Below are positions 12,800 to 25,345 of a stretch of DNA of 64,000 nt, one piece after another. The DNA comes from Acanthopleura granulata (lineage: Eukaryota; Mollusca; Polyplacophora; Chitonida; Chitonidae): NCBI GenBank assembly GCA_016165875.1, contig JABBOT010000032.1:1923613-1987612 (forward strand), read 5' to 3'. The notes under the pieces were generated by a model. That model was not told the origin of the DNA and ran no database searches. It worked only from the letters and a program-made list of their open reading frames with translations. Position 1 is the first letter of the stretch. Each line of letters opens with the position of its first letter. A program made the position numbers and the translations under genes.

Positions 12800-14345
12800 A
12801 ATTTCGGGGTGGTATTGTAAATGATAACATAAAAATGCAGGATAATTGTTTGGCTTGTAATCTATCTCCTGGTCGTAAAATGTGACATAATTAAAGTTGG
12901 GGATTTAGTATTGAGTTTTTCTTGGTTTACAGAAAGTGAAATAATAAATAGTGTTGTTTTTCACTGTGACATTATGCACAGTATTTCATTATCAGACAAA
13001 CTATTTAGCCCAACGTGATATGTGTATGCTGGGGTCAGCTTTAAAATGGTTTGCGAACGCAACACATCGTGTCCTTCAGTCCGTGCATCAAGCCCCGGCT
13101 TGGAAAAACAAGCAAAGGTTAGGCTTTCTTATTTATCACGCTTCACAGACAAGGAATGTCTTTGTCTAATACCTGTTCTTAGGGCGGTTTATTTTACCAA
13201 AGTTTATGGACTGACGGGTCAGATATGTACACGCTCATGTGTTCGTGTCCTGATGTATAGTTGTTACGCTCGAGCCCCCAACGTGTTTGCATGGCGGAAG
13301 TGTGTCAACTGAAAGCGGAAGTTGTTTTACGACATCAACAATGAGCTGAGAGGACCAAATTACGACATGTGGAAGCCGTCTGCATGTAGGACACGAAAGG
13401 GATTTCTTGTCCATGTTACCTTCTCTTCTAGTACCAAATAGCGAAGATTTACTACTCAAAAATGTGTTTTAGTATTGGAGTGATGTGTAATACAAGAGTT
13501 ATCCATAAACTATTCTAAATTTCGGCCTTTTATCCCACTTCTTTATTGCATTCAGTTTAAAGGTATGAAAACGTAACCGTTTCATTGATAGACACGATTA
13601 GCAAATTTGTCCACGTTACGTTCGAGCCAAGGTGTTTTTCATTAATTTGGAACTGTAATTGCATATATTTTCTGCCTTCGACTTAAATTAATGAAATTTT
13701 GTTGCATTCAGAATGCTGTGAGAAGAGATTGATGAAACTGTGAGAATTATGTACACTTCAGTTTAGATGGTAGTCACCAGCCAGTAGGTAGGTAACAAAT
13801 ATAACTTGGACAGTTTAAACAGAAAATTTAATGCTGTTTACAGTAACAGAACTGACCGTTAATGAGGGGTGGGGTGGTGAGTGGTGCTGTAGTAACCATC
13901 ACTTTGTGATGCCGGAGTTAAGAATCAGAACTGTGACTTCACTATTACCACATCATCTATATTTTTTTAGTCATAATGAAAACATGTCTGAATGAATATG
14001 TAAACAGGGATACGTGTACTATGTTTCACATCAGGAGGACTTGGTGTTGTGGGTGTCTAGGTCTAATTGGGTTGCATGTGCAGGTCGGGTGGGGTAGGAT
14101 GGATTTGAGAGATGTCTCATTTGAATTGTCCAGACCATTCAGGGTTCTGATTTTCTTTATTGCTTGAAAGTCTCTTTCATTAGCTTTTCTTTTCTTTTCT
14201 TTTTTTTTTCTTTTTTTTCCCGCCTTTTTAAAAATAAAACAGGGAGAGGCTAAAGCAAGATGCCTTTCGGTGCAATATGTATCTTCTCCAAGCTTCCGAG
14301 AAATCAAGGGAACACAGGGTCTACCTCAGTGACACTCAGAATGTA
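12800..14345. other. Non-coding stretch, with a T-rich tract at 14179-14227
   Basis: Overlapping ORFs at 12951-13312 have no recognisable domain. A pyrimidine-rich (TTTTC)n-like tract lies at 14179-14227, just before the transposon-type gene remnant. Confidence 0.5.
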
Positions 14346-14349
14346 GTAT

Positions 14350-15606
14350 CAAATGAGCACGCACGTTTACGCATGCAAAAATACAGGCAAAGACAGAAGA
14401 AAAAAGGCTTTAGAAAAGAAAGAAACTTCCTGTCAATATTCTAGAAAGCTTGCAAACAGGGGAGACAAAGAAAAACCGAAAGAAAAAAGGAGTACTGGTA
14501 AATACAGAAAAGGCTGCAAAGGGCAAAACTATCATCCCGGAAGAAATGACGTATCAACGAGAAAAGACGTATCAGCAAGGAAAACAACATGTAAATGTAG
14601 AAAAGTCGTTTCCACGCCAACTCTAGAAGTACGTTATATTGAATGTTCGGCAGAGATGTTAACCGAATCAAGTGATGAAGTGTAAAAATCCGGTGATGCC
14701 CTGCGGAAGGCTGTCCAGAGGGGAAGATCTAGCTTGCCGAAGTCCCCAAGGTGATTTGCTGCTACAATTGAAAAGCTATTAACAATTTGATCACCCAGAA
14801 AGCAAGCTGAACTTTAGAAACGAAATTTCAGATTTTCAAAAGTAAACAAATTAAGGATCAGATTGAACTGAGTTCTAGCCGCATAAATCTACAAGTTCAC
14901 AACCACATGCCGTACTTCCTGAAGAAGTGCAAGTTACTAAGAACTGCCAGATCAGTTCTTGGCATTGGATGGAGGCACCTGGCTCGAAATAGCAAAGGCA
15001 AGAGGATTTACTGTCGACATAAATCTTCCCTTCCAGCTGAGACCATTAAAGTTATACAGTACTCTGAAGATCATGTCACGTCACTACCATTCAGAATAGC
15101 AGTGTCAAAAAGATGCGGAAAAGTCAAATCGTTTTTGGGTAAAACGCTTCAAGAACTCCAGACAGCCCATAGGTTTCACAAGTTTTTTGGAACTTCGTCG
15201 AAAACATTTTCGTCTTCAAAAGGAGCAGACTCTTGACCAGTGCCTTTGTGAATATTGTACCAACACCAGTCTTAAACTGCATGCAATCAGTAAGATCTGC
15301 GACCACCATAGTTTCCAAGAAAATAAGATGAAGGATATTTACCACGTTTTTCAACTGACGTTGTGTCCGAGGAAAGAGGAACACAATTTCTACCATGAGT
15401 TATGCATAAGTATATTATGCAACAACTGTAGCGCCATGAGCACCAAGCCCGGAGATGTTACTGGATTTTTAGGAAATGATAGAGTACTTTGGCAACAGTG
15501 GAAAGCCGTAGAGGTTTTACAGTCAAAGAAAGGTGTCAAGAAGTCTGCCAAAGTCAAAGTACCCATTTCAATCCGACACCATGGCCGTTACACTCTCCAT
15601 GACTAG
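14350..15606 (+). pseudogene. Decayed gene of transposon-associated type, frameshifted
   Basis: Pieces of one protein lie in changing frames in the same direction. In order: NEHARLRMQKYRQRQKKKGF (basic N-terminus); a lysine/arginine-rich stretch with TGKYRKGCKGQNYHPGRND; LRKAVQRGRSSLPKSPR with an in-frame stop after it; ETIKVIQYSEDHVTSLPFR; then a frameshift near 15190; and an open frame to 15603 with LELRRKHFRLQKEQTLDQCL, CEYCTNTSLKLHA and HNFYHELCISILCNNCSAM. The basic head, a PKSPR motif, and a cysteine cluster C.C.YC...C..H...C...(E)H..C....C..C resemble uncharacterised, repetitive proteins seen in many invertebrate genomes. I cannot name the superfamily. The stops and frameshift indicate that it is not functional. 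Confidence 0.55.
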
Positions 15607-15609
15607 CTG

Positions 15610-17795
15610 TCTCGCCACAATATACACAGAGTGAGAGTGTAACAACCATGGCGTTGAATAGGAATGGATACACATGAGGCTTCGTACTTTGAGGCCGGCT
15701 AGAGGGTAAAGGACGAAGGTAAGGCCATCTACCGCACTTGTGGTTTCTATTTGCTGTGGGTCTGAACTGTTGCTACCTGCCTGCTAAACGAACACCAGGC
15801 AAAAGAACTCTGGACTTACTACAAGAATTTGCAGTTACAGCTCCTGTAGCACTGTGCTCTAAATGTGAAGAATGCTACAGTTTTGGAGCTACAAGGAGCT
15901 AACGAAGAGCCTGGTCGAATTGGTAGAGCTGTTAAGGTAAACTATGCTGTATAATGTAAATGAATGAACATATTGCCAGTGTTAAAAACAAACCATCAAA
16001 AGGTAAGCACAAGAATTCACACGTTTTCAAAACAAAGTTAGCTATTTTAAGCAGACTTCTGCTCTCTTTTCATCCTAAAATTGTCAGTTTTATGTATCGG
16101 TAATGCAGTGGTGTCCATGTTACACCCGCTACCTTTTATGTGTAGCAGCAAATCTCAACAGACTCCTCTTCTGTTAATGTAAGTTTTCACTATGACTCAA
16201 CAAAATAAAATTTGGCTCGAGACAATTTGTATAGATGGAAAAAGCATATCTATATTTATGCTGATCCAGTATACCAACTTAGAAGATATAACCAAACGCC
16301 CAAGCAGGAAACAAGATTTTGTAAAATGAATTAAATGGTTCAAAGGGGAGCCTGTAAGACATACTGATAAGTACAAGCTTGACTACAAAGATAACCAGTC
16401 ATAATTGGTTTAATAAAAGTCAAAAACTTTGATAAGTTTTGCATTTTAGAGGTATGTTTGGCGTCCTCGTTACATTCGTAAGCCAGAGCATTAAGTGTAA
16501 AACCATAGACTTCATTGAAGCAAGTTATCTTGCTCTGTCATTATCGTTCACTTGGGTACGATACTTCCTTCCATCTACTAGGTAGGAGGGAGAGATACTG
16601 CAGTTTATTTTTCATCACTCTGTAACACTTTGGTGTCATAATATCATGAAGTGACCCAGTTCTCGACAACCCCGACGGCGCCCCACCACCACCACCACCC
16701 CCACGGTATAAGCAATATAATAATAAATGATGATAGTAAAATCTGATTTTCTTTATTACTATTACCAGCACGATGTCTGCATGCACGGCTTCGAGGAACC
16801 ATTCCCAGCATTCCTGTTTACCTATATGTTGTAGAATGTCTTTCTTTGTGACAATATTTAAACACAGTTACAATGTTTAGCTCCTAGTCAATTTTTCTGA
16901 CTCGGAGTTGTCGGCCCAAACATTTTGGGACGCACCTTGTGAGATGATGTATTTTTTGGGTCGGCTAGTGAAATCGACCCAAAATTGTGTGGTCGGTTTG
17001 TGTTTGGCTCCCACACTTGCCTCTTTTCATAGTCTTAGCCCAAAATAGCCAGGTCACTTTTTTTTATGACATTTGGTTCGACCAAAACAACTTTTGATGA
17101 TTTATTCAGTAAATTTTTTTATCTTGTGCAAGAGCCTGTTGTTATGCACTAGCCCTAAAATAACTAGTCCAGTTTCTCATCACATGAAATCTCACCCAAA
17201 TTCTTTGGGTCAGCATCCACTAACTAGAATTAAGAAGTGCATGACTTGACTGAAAACATAGGAAATATTCTAAATGAAATAAATATAAGAAACCCTAAAC
17301 TTACTATAACTACTTATTTCAACATTGAGGGCCCTCCCAGGCCATAACGTTATGAGCCGACCGCCAGTGTCAGATGTTTGACCCGTGAGGCCATGGTTTC
17401 TAATCCATGTAGACGATCTGGATGGTACAGCTGTTGCTTTAAGAATGCGGTTAATAAACTGTTAAATACAACAAGGAATAAAACAATTTGGTAAAACAAA
17501 AATCAGCTGGTTTCCGGATGAATTACAGAAGTAAGCACATGGAACAAACCAGTTTTGATACCAAACAGTATATCTCAAAAAACCGATCAACCTAGTCCCC
17601 CAAAACATACACAAATGGCTACACCTAAACTCACTCCTCACTAAATGGTCACTTCATTTTCATACGAAATTTGACATCAGGGAGATATTTCAATTTTATA
17701 CTTTTGGGCTCTAAATAATGGTCCGCTGCACAACATTGTTAGACGTTGTAATAAAGATATAACATGCCAGAGGTTATAGTGTAGAATATTTAACA
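15610..17795. other. Non-coding stretch with a degenerate GGTCGxCCCAAA-type patch
   Basis: No supported gene. At about 16890-17230 words such as TCGGCCCAAA, GGTCGGCTAGT, CGACCCAAAATT and TTAGCCCAAAATAG recur at irregular spacing, an old diverged tandem repeat. A short GGTGGTGGTGG-type tract (CCACCACC on plus) lies at 16682-16701. Confidence 0.5.
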
Positions 17796-17798
17796 GCG

Positions 17799-18013
17799 TA
17801 ATGGCTCAGGAGCGTCTCACCAATGCAGTCATTGTGAATTCAAGTCCAGATCATGCTGGTTCCCTATCTGGCCATACCATGGAATGTCTGCAAGCAACCT
17901 ACGGATGCTCGTGAGTTTCCCCCGGGCTCTCCAAGGGTTCCTCTCACCCTTGTATAAGTGAAATATTCTTGAGCACGTCATAAAACACCAATCAAATAAA
18001 TAAGTAAATAAAG
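17799..18013 (+). mobile_element. SINE family 1, 5'-truncated
   Basis: Starts within the head region (CTCACCAATGCAGTCATTGT, AATTCAAGTCCAG B-box-like), continues through the body and GTGAAATATTCTTGAGCACG, and ends CCAATCAAATAAATAAGTAA. Confidence 0.88.
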
Positions 18014-19024
18014 AACATGTAAAGATATGCATGTTAGCTTGTTTAGTTTGTATTCAGTTGTGTTTGAGTCCTACCTGTCAACTGGCGTGAAAGGCTGACT
18101 TCCTTCTGGGTATGCATATATGAACTTTGGCAGAAAACGGGCACATCTGTTCCTGGACTAATGGTTTGTATGTATAAACATTCAGAACATATTCAGACAA
18201 ATCCCTTATTAAATCATTTTTTGTTATGTCTTATTGTATTGTAAGACAAAGACACGGACTAAAACATGCTACAAGTTTTAAATTAGATATTTAACAAAAG
18301 GTAAATGAAAAAAGAAGACGTTGATATCATCTCTACATGGCATTCTAATACTGAACCACATTTTGTCGGATTCATTGCAAAAGTGGTGTAAAATCAATCA
18401 TTCAAAGTTTACTGATAAACCATCAAAAGCATGTGGTTGTTCAAAAGTGTAATCTTTAATATTTTCAAGGAAAAAAGGCAGTTGTAAAGACTGGGCTTAT
18501 TCTCACCTACCTTTCATATGTTCATTCTGAAAAGCAGATTCTTCATGCAATGTCTTGACGTCAGTCTACCTCAGCTTAGAGCTGTGCAGTGTAAACCTAG
18601 CACAATTCTAGGAATAGCCTGAAGACTGTACTTGTGTTAACCTTACAAAAGAGGGTACAGTTGTATAGAGCCCGTTACATGTTTGACATTTAATTAAATT
18701 AGCAAGTGTATGTTTAATGACAAACTATTACAGGGCATATCTTCCTTTGGACACCATCGCTGTATGACATTTCTACGGTCATACAGAAGCCAACTTCTTA
18801 TATGTAGAAACACTTGTTGTCGTTGTTGTTGTGCAATTCACCTGTAAAGGCTGTATACCTGAATTTTTGAATTTTTCATTGAGGTAAACTCGTCCACAGG
18901 ATTGAAACTTTCATGGCAATTGGTTATATGGTTTAGGCGTATTCAGTGTGTTCAATTTTAAACACAGGCAGATTATATTTTGGATTCATTTCAAGCTGTT
19001 GTCATGGTCTGCTTACTGTTTTTA

Positions 19025-19110
19025 TCCAGTTTCAACAAAACTTGGTACAAGTGAATCAAGATACATATTTCGTAGAAGTCATTTTCAATTTTCATTTTTA
19101 TCAAAAACAA
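19025..19110 (+). repeat. Single partial 125-bp-type unit
   Basis: Carries AGTTTCAACAAAACTTGGTA, AAGTGAATCAAGATACATA and TTCGTAGAAGTCATTTTC, matching the unit of the 9.6-kb array. Confidence 0.65.
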
Positions 19111-19270
19111 GGTTGGTGAGGGCACTGACATTCGTTCAGAACAATTTTTTCTATCTTCTTGTATATGTATGCCTTGTTTTGCACTCAGAAAAAAATTACT
19201 CGTCGTTCATTTCATTCCTGTGTTGTGATGCAGAAAACTGGCAGGATTTGTGAACTTGTTTATACAGTGT

Positions 19271-19465
19271 GATTCGGGTTTGGGTTGAATTCCTGGGGTC
19301 GAGGAAATCTTAGTTTGCATCAGGGTGACCCTAATTGTTTGGGACGAGGAGGCCCCATTGCTTTTTGTCAAGGCAATATATAATGTTTTGGGTCAGGGCG
19401 AGCCAAATAGTTTGGGTAGGTTACATTAGTTTGGATCGGGGCGACCCTAAAAATTTGGCTCGAAA
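19271..19465 (+). repeat. Degenerate tandem repeat of TTTGGG/GACCCTAA words
   Basis: Words such as TTGGGTCGGGGCGACCCTAA recur in variants (CAGGGTGACCCTAATTG, GGTCAGGGCGAGCCAAATAG, ATCGGGGCGACCCTAAAAAT), about 35-45 bp apart. Confidence 0.6.
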
Positions 19466-19569
19466 TTCAGCTACTTTGTTGGGGGGGAGGGGACGTCATG
19501 ACTGTACGCAAAATGTTTTGACCGAAATTGGTCAGGTTTTCATGATGAGTGACCCGTAAGTTTTTCTCT

Positions 19570-20040
19570 GCATCGTATGGTTGGGGTAAGGCCTTACGTC
19601 TGTGTGATTTGGATAAGGCGTTATGCCTGTTGTCAGTGAACTGTGTGATAAGGTACATTATTATTGCCTTATATCAGCATATGGTGATACTGTGCGGTGT
19701 CCTGTCCGGTGTATGTGGTTAGTGACCTGATAGGCGTTGCGTCTGGTGTTAGCGTAGTGTGACTGAATGGGCGTTATATCGTCAATGTATGTGATTAGGT
19801 TTTATGATTAACAAGTATCGTGCTAAATTAACCCTGCTGTGCAAAGACACTAGAAAAGCAAATCACACAGCACACTGACACCAGCCATGACATCTAGCCA
19901 AGTAACACATAACGGTGACGCCAGACTTAACATCCGACCAAGTTACACTTTACAATGACACCAGACTTAACACCAGCAATATCCCACAGTGTGCTAACAC
20001 CCTATATAACATTCACCAACTCACACAGGAAACTGAACGG
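19570..20040. repeat. Convergent arrays of a 38-45 bp satellite
   Basis: The left arm (about 19585-19800) repeats GATAAGGCGTTATGCCTG, TTGTCAGTG..CTGTGTGAT. The right arm (about 19855-20035) repeats the reverse complement (ATCACACAGCACACTGACACC, AGACTTAACA, CACACAGG). Each arm has four or five diverged units, with about 50 bp between arms. Confidence 0.65.
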
Positions 20041-20044
20041 TGCA

Positions 20045-22840
20045 TTACAGTTATTTCAGATTCGGTTGTCAAGGATGGGTGGGTTTAACTTACCGAGACA
20101 TTTTCTGATCATCACACCATAAAATGACTTCTTCTTAAATGTTTTTTTTCTTCTGTTTTCCTTTTTCTTAACGAATGACAAACATCCTGACTGAATGTCT
20201 CAACCGAAGTAGAGAGAGCTGGATAGGAACCTCATTTGATGCCGGCCTGATATTGCAGGGCTCTCGAAATGTTATGTCCCGGGCGTATACGGAGGGATAC
20301 GCTTTGTAATCGAGGTGACGTGGGATTCTGACGGCGAGTCTACGTAATAAGGTTATATCCCGAGCCAACTCTTTGTTAGCGAGCTCAATGAGTTGTGGAC
20401 CCGGAGAAAGTCAGTAAACAGCCTTCAAGAGGAAATCCGGAAGTTGCAAAGGGAAATCAAATATCATCCCAAACGAAGACTGGGTTGTATCATGCGCCGG
20501 TCGTGTTATCAGATATTTAGAGGTTTAGATTTGTGGACAGTTACAACGCCAATTGCAGACTAGGGAATATACTAGAAAATATGAAAGTATAAAAACAAAT
20601 CAACTTACATTTCAACGTTTTTCGAACTTCTACCCTCCTTATTACTTGGCGAATTTATATAGGCCCTATTTATTTATTTACCAGGCTACTACCGGGGTTC
20701 ATTTTGTGTTAGTGCATGGTGTGTTATTGTACTGTGTATTTTCGAGGGGTTTCAGGTCCGGTGTCAGTGTACAAGGAGATTTTGTAGTGTGTCATGTTCA
20801 CTGTCCTCGAACCATGAAAGGGAGCAGGTCCAAATTCGGGTCGTAGGGCATAGCATGACTGCAGTTCTCTAGTTCACGCACTGACGATCCTGTGGTCGAC
20901 TCATGGGCTCAATCATCTGGGGACACCGAGACAAGCAGAACAACTGTCACAGCAGGGTCGCTGATCACACACAATCACACATCTGGTTCACGCACCGATT
21001 GCAACAAGACTTCTCAGTTTCACCACCGATTTTGCCGCGAAACTTTAGGGAGGAAGTGAACACCACGAAGAGCGTGCAGTCTTTATCTCAGAACATATTT
21101 ATTTGAAGAGGTTAGCATCTGGAATTACCCGATGCTCAACAAGTTTCTTCATGGGGGAAAAAGTCAAATTCTGAGGTAAACAGAACCTAAACACGACGGA
21201 AACAAATGCAGGAGTACATCAAAAATTTACGTGACCGAAAATCAAAGCATTCATCACTATTTCCCGGGCCGCTTTTCTAGCATTATTTTCAGGTTACCGT
21301 GTTTATTATCCTATCAAGCACATATATCGTGTCAAGCATGCAGACGGTGAGTACTTTCGGGATGCTCAGAGAAGAAACATTCTCTAATTTTATTCTGTAT
21401 ACACACACAGGATAAATTGTAAATTTCATCTAAGTAACAGACGTGCAGAAGTTCTGCAGAAATAACTGACAAAGGCCTTTTCTTACAAGTTTGCGTGGGC
21501 GCTGATCATGGTCGGGAAATACAACCGTGGTTGCGTGCAACCTCAGAAATTCTGAAGGTGGGAATCCTGCTTTGGGATTTGATGGATATTCGAAATGTTC
21601 CAACGGACCCTTGTGCAGTTGTAAAGTTGAAAAGTTGAAACACCGCTAAAAACGACACTGCCAGTGTCGGCCTAGTAAGAGACTCAGAGCCCACGACACC
21701 GTTGCCATTTGCTTTTTAATTTGTGCTTCGATTTATATAATCCAGTTTATTTCTTCTTTAACTGCAAAATGCAAATTACGAGAGCTTTGTGTAGAATTGT
21801 CAGTTTAAATTCATGTGTGCACATGACAAATACTCAAATAATCCTCGTTACGTTTCCGTCATGCATGCGCATTCTCTGGCAGTTTTGCTAGCTTTGTCGG
21901 GACGTGCCGAATACACATGTACATGTCTACGTGCTTGGGAAGTGATGAGTAAATTTATTATAACTGAAGAGCCGTTCACTATATTGATTTGGGTCATTGA
22001 ATCGTTCACCAAATTGTTAACGATGGTTGCAGGTCGTTTAACTTCACCGAGGTTCATGCTTCATGAGACTCGATCTGGACACATTTCCACTAAGTGTTGA
22101 TACACTTTCTACCGCCTTCCTTGTATCTGTTCTTATCACTGGGACAGATGATTTCAATGTGAAGAGAGAACTATAGCAGGGTCTTGGCTAGTGGCCGTGA
22201 ATGCCTTCTGAGTGGGACATGGCTGGTGACTTAGCTTTGATTACGTAAGTCAAAGGCCAAGAGTGAGGAACTGGTTGTGGTCTGTCTGTATTTTTCAGAC
22301 GTGGTTTGAAGAGGAAAACAGTTTTGTTTTGTTCCACCTATTTTTTATCAGGTTGATGAATCCTGTTTTCAGTTAATGTGCAATGGAGACTTAAATCATG
22401 GCAATATTTGTGTATGTGGAGATCATAGAAACTACAATGCCTCTCCACAGAGTGGATAACAGTTTGCTAACCCTGCGGCGTCCAGATGCACATCAAGAGA
22501 AATACAAAAACTCCAAGACACCGTTCCATGTATAGATTTATATATCCGCGTATTTTCCAAATGTGTGTACATGCTGATGGGCGCATAAATGACTCAATAA
22601 AGTTCGCGTGCGTGCGAGCGCGCATGCGGTAAAAGGACCGTGGATGGCAGCGGGGAATGAATTTTGTGGAAAATGCCAATAGTTCAAAGAGCGTGGAAGA
22701 ATCCCCTGTTCACTGACGGATGGACGAACGTACGTCCAAAACTCGAGAGCGTCAAGAGGTATCAGCAAACGAGATCAGGTTAAAACTGTAACGTGTTACA
22801 GAGCACTCCCCGCCTGTTGATTCACTGAAGCATCACGCAA
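20045..22840. other. Non-coding stretch with no supported gene
   Basis: Several ORFs of 60-97 codons on both strands show no domain, no splice-supported pattern and no repeat relationship. Nothing else is recognised. Confidence 0.5.
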
Positions 22841-22844
22841 ACAT

Positions 22845-23177
22845 TCAAAATAAACATATACAGTGAGACGAGAAATTCACTCTGAAGGTAGTAAGAACAC
22901 TATTTGCGTTACGAGGGAGTGTAAATGTTAGCCTTGCCCCCCTTACCACACGAACCACTACTTTGTTATCTCTGTTATCCGTTCCTGGCAGAGTGATGCC
23001 GATGATGCCAGCGAGCCAATCATTTCGAACTACATTCTTGTTTGATGTTGGATTCAATGTCCACCCATTTACGTCTCGCTTGAAGAGTTGGAATGTATTC
23101 CTGTTTCCAACGCTTCCAAAAGGTGTCAGCAAATAGCTGTACTCTTTTCCACCCGGTTCGGTAAATGTCTGCCTGAT
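22845..23177 (-). CDS. Unrecognised ORF, probable second exon of a small secreted protein
   Basis: An open frame of about 100 codons, the longest clean non-repeat ORF outside the LINE and transposon remains. From the candidate acceptor (pyrimidine-rich TTCTTCTTCTG... then TTCAAG) it reads [20 protein letters not shown], then [35 protein letters not shown] and [13 protein letters not shown] before a stop. The composition (alternating hydrophobic and polar residues, many G/N/T, no cysteine until the last residues) suggests a beta-rich fold. A good internal donor, GTG|GTAAGG, would give a shorter exon ending at VVVRV. The phase 1 acceptor would fit the signal-peptide exon about 340 bp upstream, or in principle a downstream exon of the SRCR gene 8 kb away. 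No family was recognised. Confidence 0.4.
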   Translation of the reverse strand: MRQTFTEPGGKEYSYLLTPFGSVGNRNTFQLFKRDVNGWTLNPTSNKNVVRNDWLAGIIGITLPGTDNRDNKVVVRVVRGARLTFTLPRNANSVLTTFRVNFSSHCICLF

Positions 23178-23509
23178 CTCGATCACTTGAACATTCGAAC
23201 GATTCACAGAAGAAGAATGCAAGAATGATCGTTAACTATGGTATAGCTTAACCAGTAGAGTTAGTGTCTATCGTCACATTAGTATATTTAATACCATGTC
23301 AGCATCAACTATACATGAATTGATCTTAATGCGCCACTGGGCTGTAAGTAGAGGGATGATTCTTCTGCATGGTATCAATAGGATCTATATGAAAATAAAG
23401 TGAAGCCATGACAAAGAAAAAAGTGTGTTGATGGAACATATACGGAATTAAATACACAAAGCATTGATGATACAACACAGATAAGTGGTCTTATCTGATG
23501 ACTAAGTAT

Positions 23510-23587
23510 GTTAAAAACAATAGGCGCCTTGGTGGCGACAAAGAGCGGTAGACACAGAAGGAGCCGCAGACAATGTATGACTTTCAT
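23510..23587 (-). CDS. Candidate signal-peptide first exon (3' end approximate)
   Basis: The ATG at 23587 opens MKVIHCLRLLLCLPLFVATK-A, a textbook signal peptide: a short basic n-region, a leucine-rich core, and a small residue at the likely cleavage site. The same ATG, the first codons and about 170 bp upstream recur inverted at 53.1-53.34 kb, so this is a duplicated promoter plus first exon, or the 5' end of a mobile unit. I could not fix the splice donor; the open frame runs on to 23375 with less protein-like sequence. It probably joins the ORF at 22845-23177 on the same strand. Confidence 0.45.
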
Positions 23588-23693
23588 ATAGTCTATCTCA
23601 GTTGCTGTCCACCTGGCCGATTACCATCAGCTGTCAGCCGAGGAGGCTTGAGGCCGTGTTCAGATAAGAAGTCATGAACACATGTTACTTGAT

Positions 23694-23790
23694 ACTTCAG
23701 GACAATTCCTGTTTCAAGTAATATAGTGTTTTACGTGTAGACTACATCAAGATACATGAATCATTTTATCGATTTTCCATTTCGATGAAC
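23694..23790 (+). repeat. Partial 125-bp-type unit upstream of the signal-peptide exon
   Basis: Contains CGTGTAGACTACATCAAGAT, ATCGATTTTCCATTTCGATG and CTGTTTCAAGTAATATAGTG. It is part of the segment shared with 53.1 kb in inverted orientation. Confidence 0.7.
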
Positions 23791-25345
23791 ACAGTCACCC
23801 AGTGTATGTCTGACGCCGGACAACATATGATATCCAGCGCATGTTTCATGATAGTACGACACCTCCTTAAAACTATTTGGTTTCCTAGAGACACACCATG
23901 GATTTAGGAATTATAACCAGTAACAAGGCGAATATCATGAACTTTATTCTAGACTTTTACCAGCCATTCCTCTTGTAAAAGACCACCGTTATTGAAAAAC
24001 ATCTGTTTTGAAGTCAGAAGATGGATTTTTTATGGATACTAGGTTTTTTAAGGCATCCTTGACCTCTGTCTACAATTGTGTTTCCCTCAAAACCAACATG
24101 ACTTGGTATCCAGCGGAATATAATATCATTATCTCTGTTCTTTAGTTTTCTGTTGAAGTCTAAAATTAAGAGATTTTATAAACTTATTATTTTTAAAGTT
24201 GAAAAGTCAAACGAGCGAGTCGTTGCATGTCACTGCCTTCTGGACATGCTCTGAAGATAAGGCCAGGAGTATAGCCCTGACGAACGGATGTTACCAGTTG
24301 CTGTCAGAGAGCCACAGATGGAATTCCATCCCCATCCATTAACACATCAGTAGATAAAAACTTATAATCCGAATAATTCGCCTTACTTTCACCAACATTT
24401 TGCTAAATTGTAAGAGGATTTGTACCTGTACTGTGTTCACAAAGATCAAATATTAATTTAAATTGTAGACGAAGCCAGGGAGGAGACTCTGGAAAACTAT
24501 CTCCTCTGAACTGATGCTGGCTTGGACAGCAATTCACAGAATTGTCCTTCATATAGCTCATACATATCATGCCTCGTACCATTTGTTACATCCTGTGATG
24601 ATTTCAATAAACGTCTTAATTTATTACTACGAGAACTAGTGTGTCAAAGCTATTCGAACAATAGCCTTCACCTAAGTTTATTCAGTTTTACAATGGGAAG
24701 GCCTTTCTTGTTAATAAATACGGACGTAATATTCAGAATCTGTGTCCATCGTGTCGAGTATGAATGCCATGTTGGACATATGAACACAGGCAATCAAAGC
24801 GCAACTGAGATACATATTTGATTATCGACACCGTATTTACCAAAACTGTACACGATTTAGGAAGTGATTTCATTCATCCGCCTAGAACATTCATTGTGTC
24901 TTTTCGTCATCATTGAAAACTGTTTATTGCTTCTCTTTGCATGAATCCGTTCTAATTTTTATACTTCATATAATTTCTTAGTTCTGCAATGGTTCGTGTT
25001 AACCGATCCGAACCCTATTTTGCGCCGGAACCGTTATTTATTTAATCCAGAGCTTTGTACACTTAGCCGTAAGCATTTTATTATGGGTATGAAGACAATT
25101 TACTTTCGAATATCAGCCATAAAAAATTTCCTCCAACAGTTTTAAGTAGCTGACCACAGAATTTTCACTCTGCGTCTCAATAAAGTTTCTGTTTATTCAT
25201 CCGGAATGCTCAATTTCGTGGACGGATGTTATAAGAATGTCCATTTCGCGGCCTAGGTTCTACTATTGTGCCCTTATAATTTATAATACTCCCATATTAA
25301 AATCTGCCATAATTATAGAAGGGTTTGACTGTGGCTCTCAAGGGA
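23787..25345 (-). pseudogene. Decayed RNase H-bearing LINE, copy 1
   Basis: Minus-strand frames include DIIFRWIPSHVGFEGNTIVD (WIPSH at 24099-24113), the RNase H C-terminal block of LINEs that carry an RNase H domain. Lower coordinates, downstream in the element, read KVHDIRLVTGYNS and LRRC-type remnants leading to HTLGDC. Stops interrupt all frames. The block is a diverged direct duplicate of 58559-60158. The 125-bp-type repeat and the signal-peptide exon begin directly at its lower end. Confidence 0.75.

Noticed and set aside
12639..12830. Minus ORF with a (YI)n stretch
   Set aside because: Product of the (AT)n microsatellite.
12951..13312. Overlapping plus-strand ORFs of 72 and 96 codons
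   Set aside because: No recognisable domain, two frames equally open, no splice-supported context; likely chance.
14441..14671. Minus ORF of 76 codons with hydrophobic segments
   Set aside because: Antisense of the lysine-rich part of the transposon-type remnant.
22845..23177. Unknown ORF as a terminal exon of the SRCR gene
   Set aside because: Phase would fit, but it is 8 kb beyond the last SRCR exon and has a nearer signal-peptide exon on the same strand.
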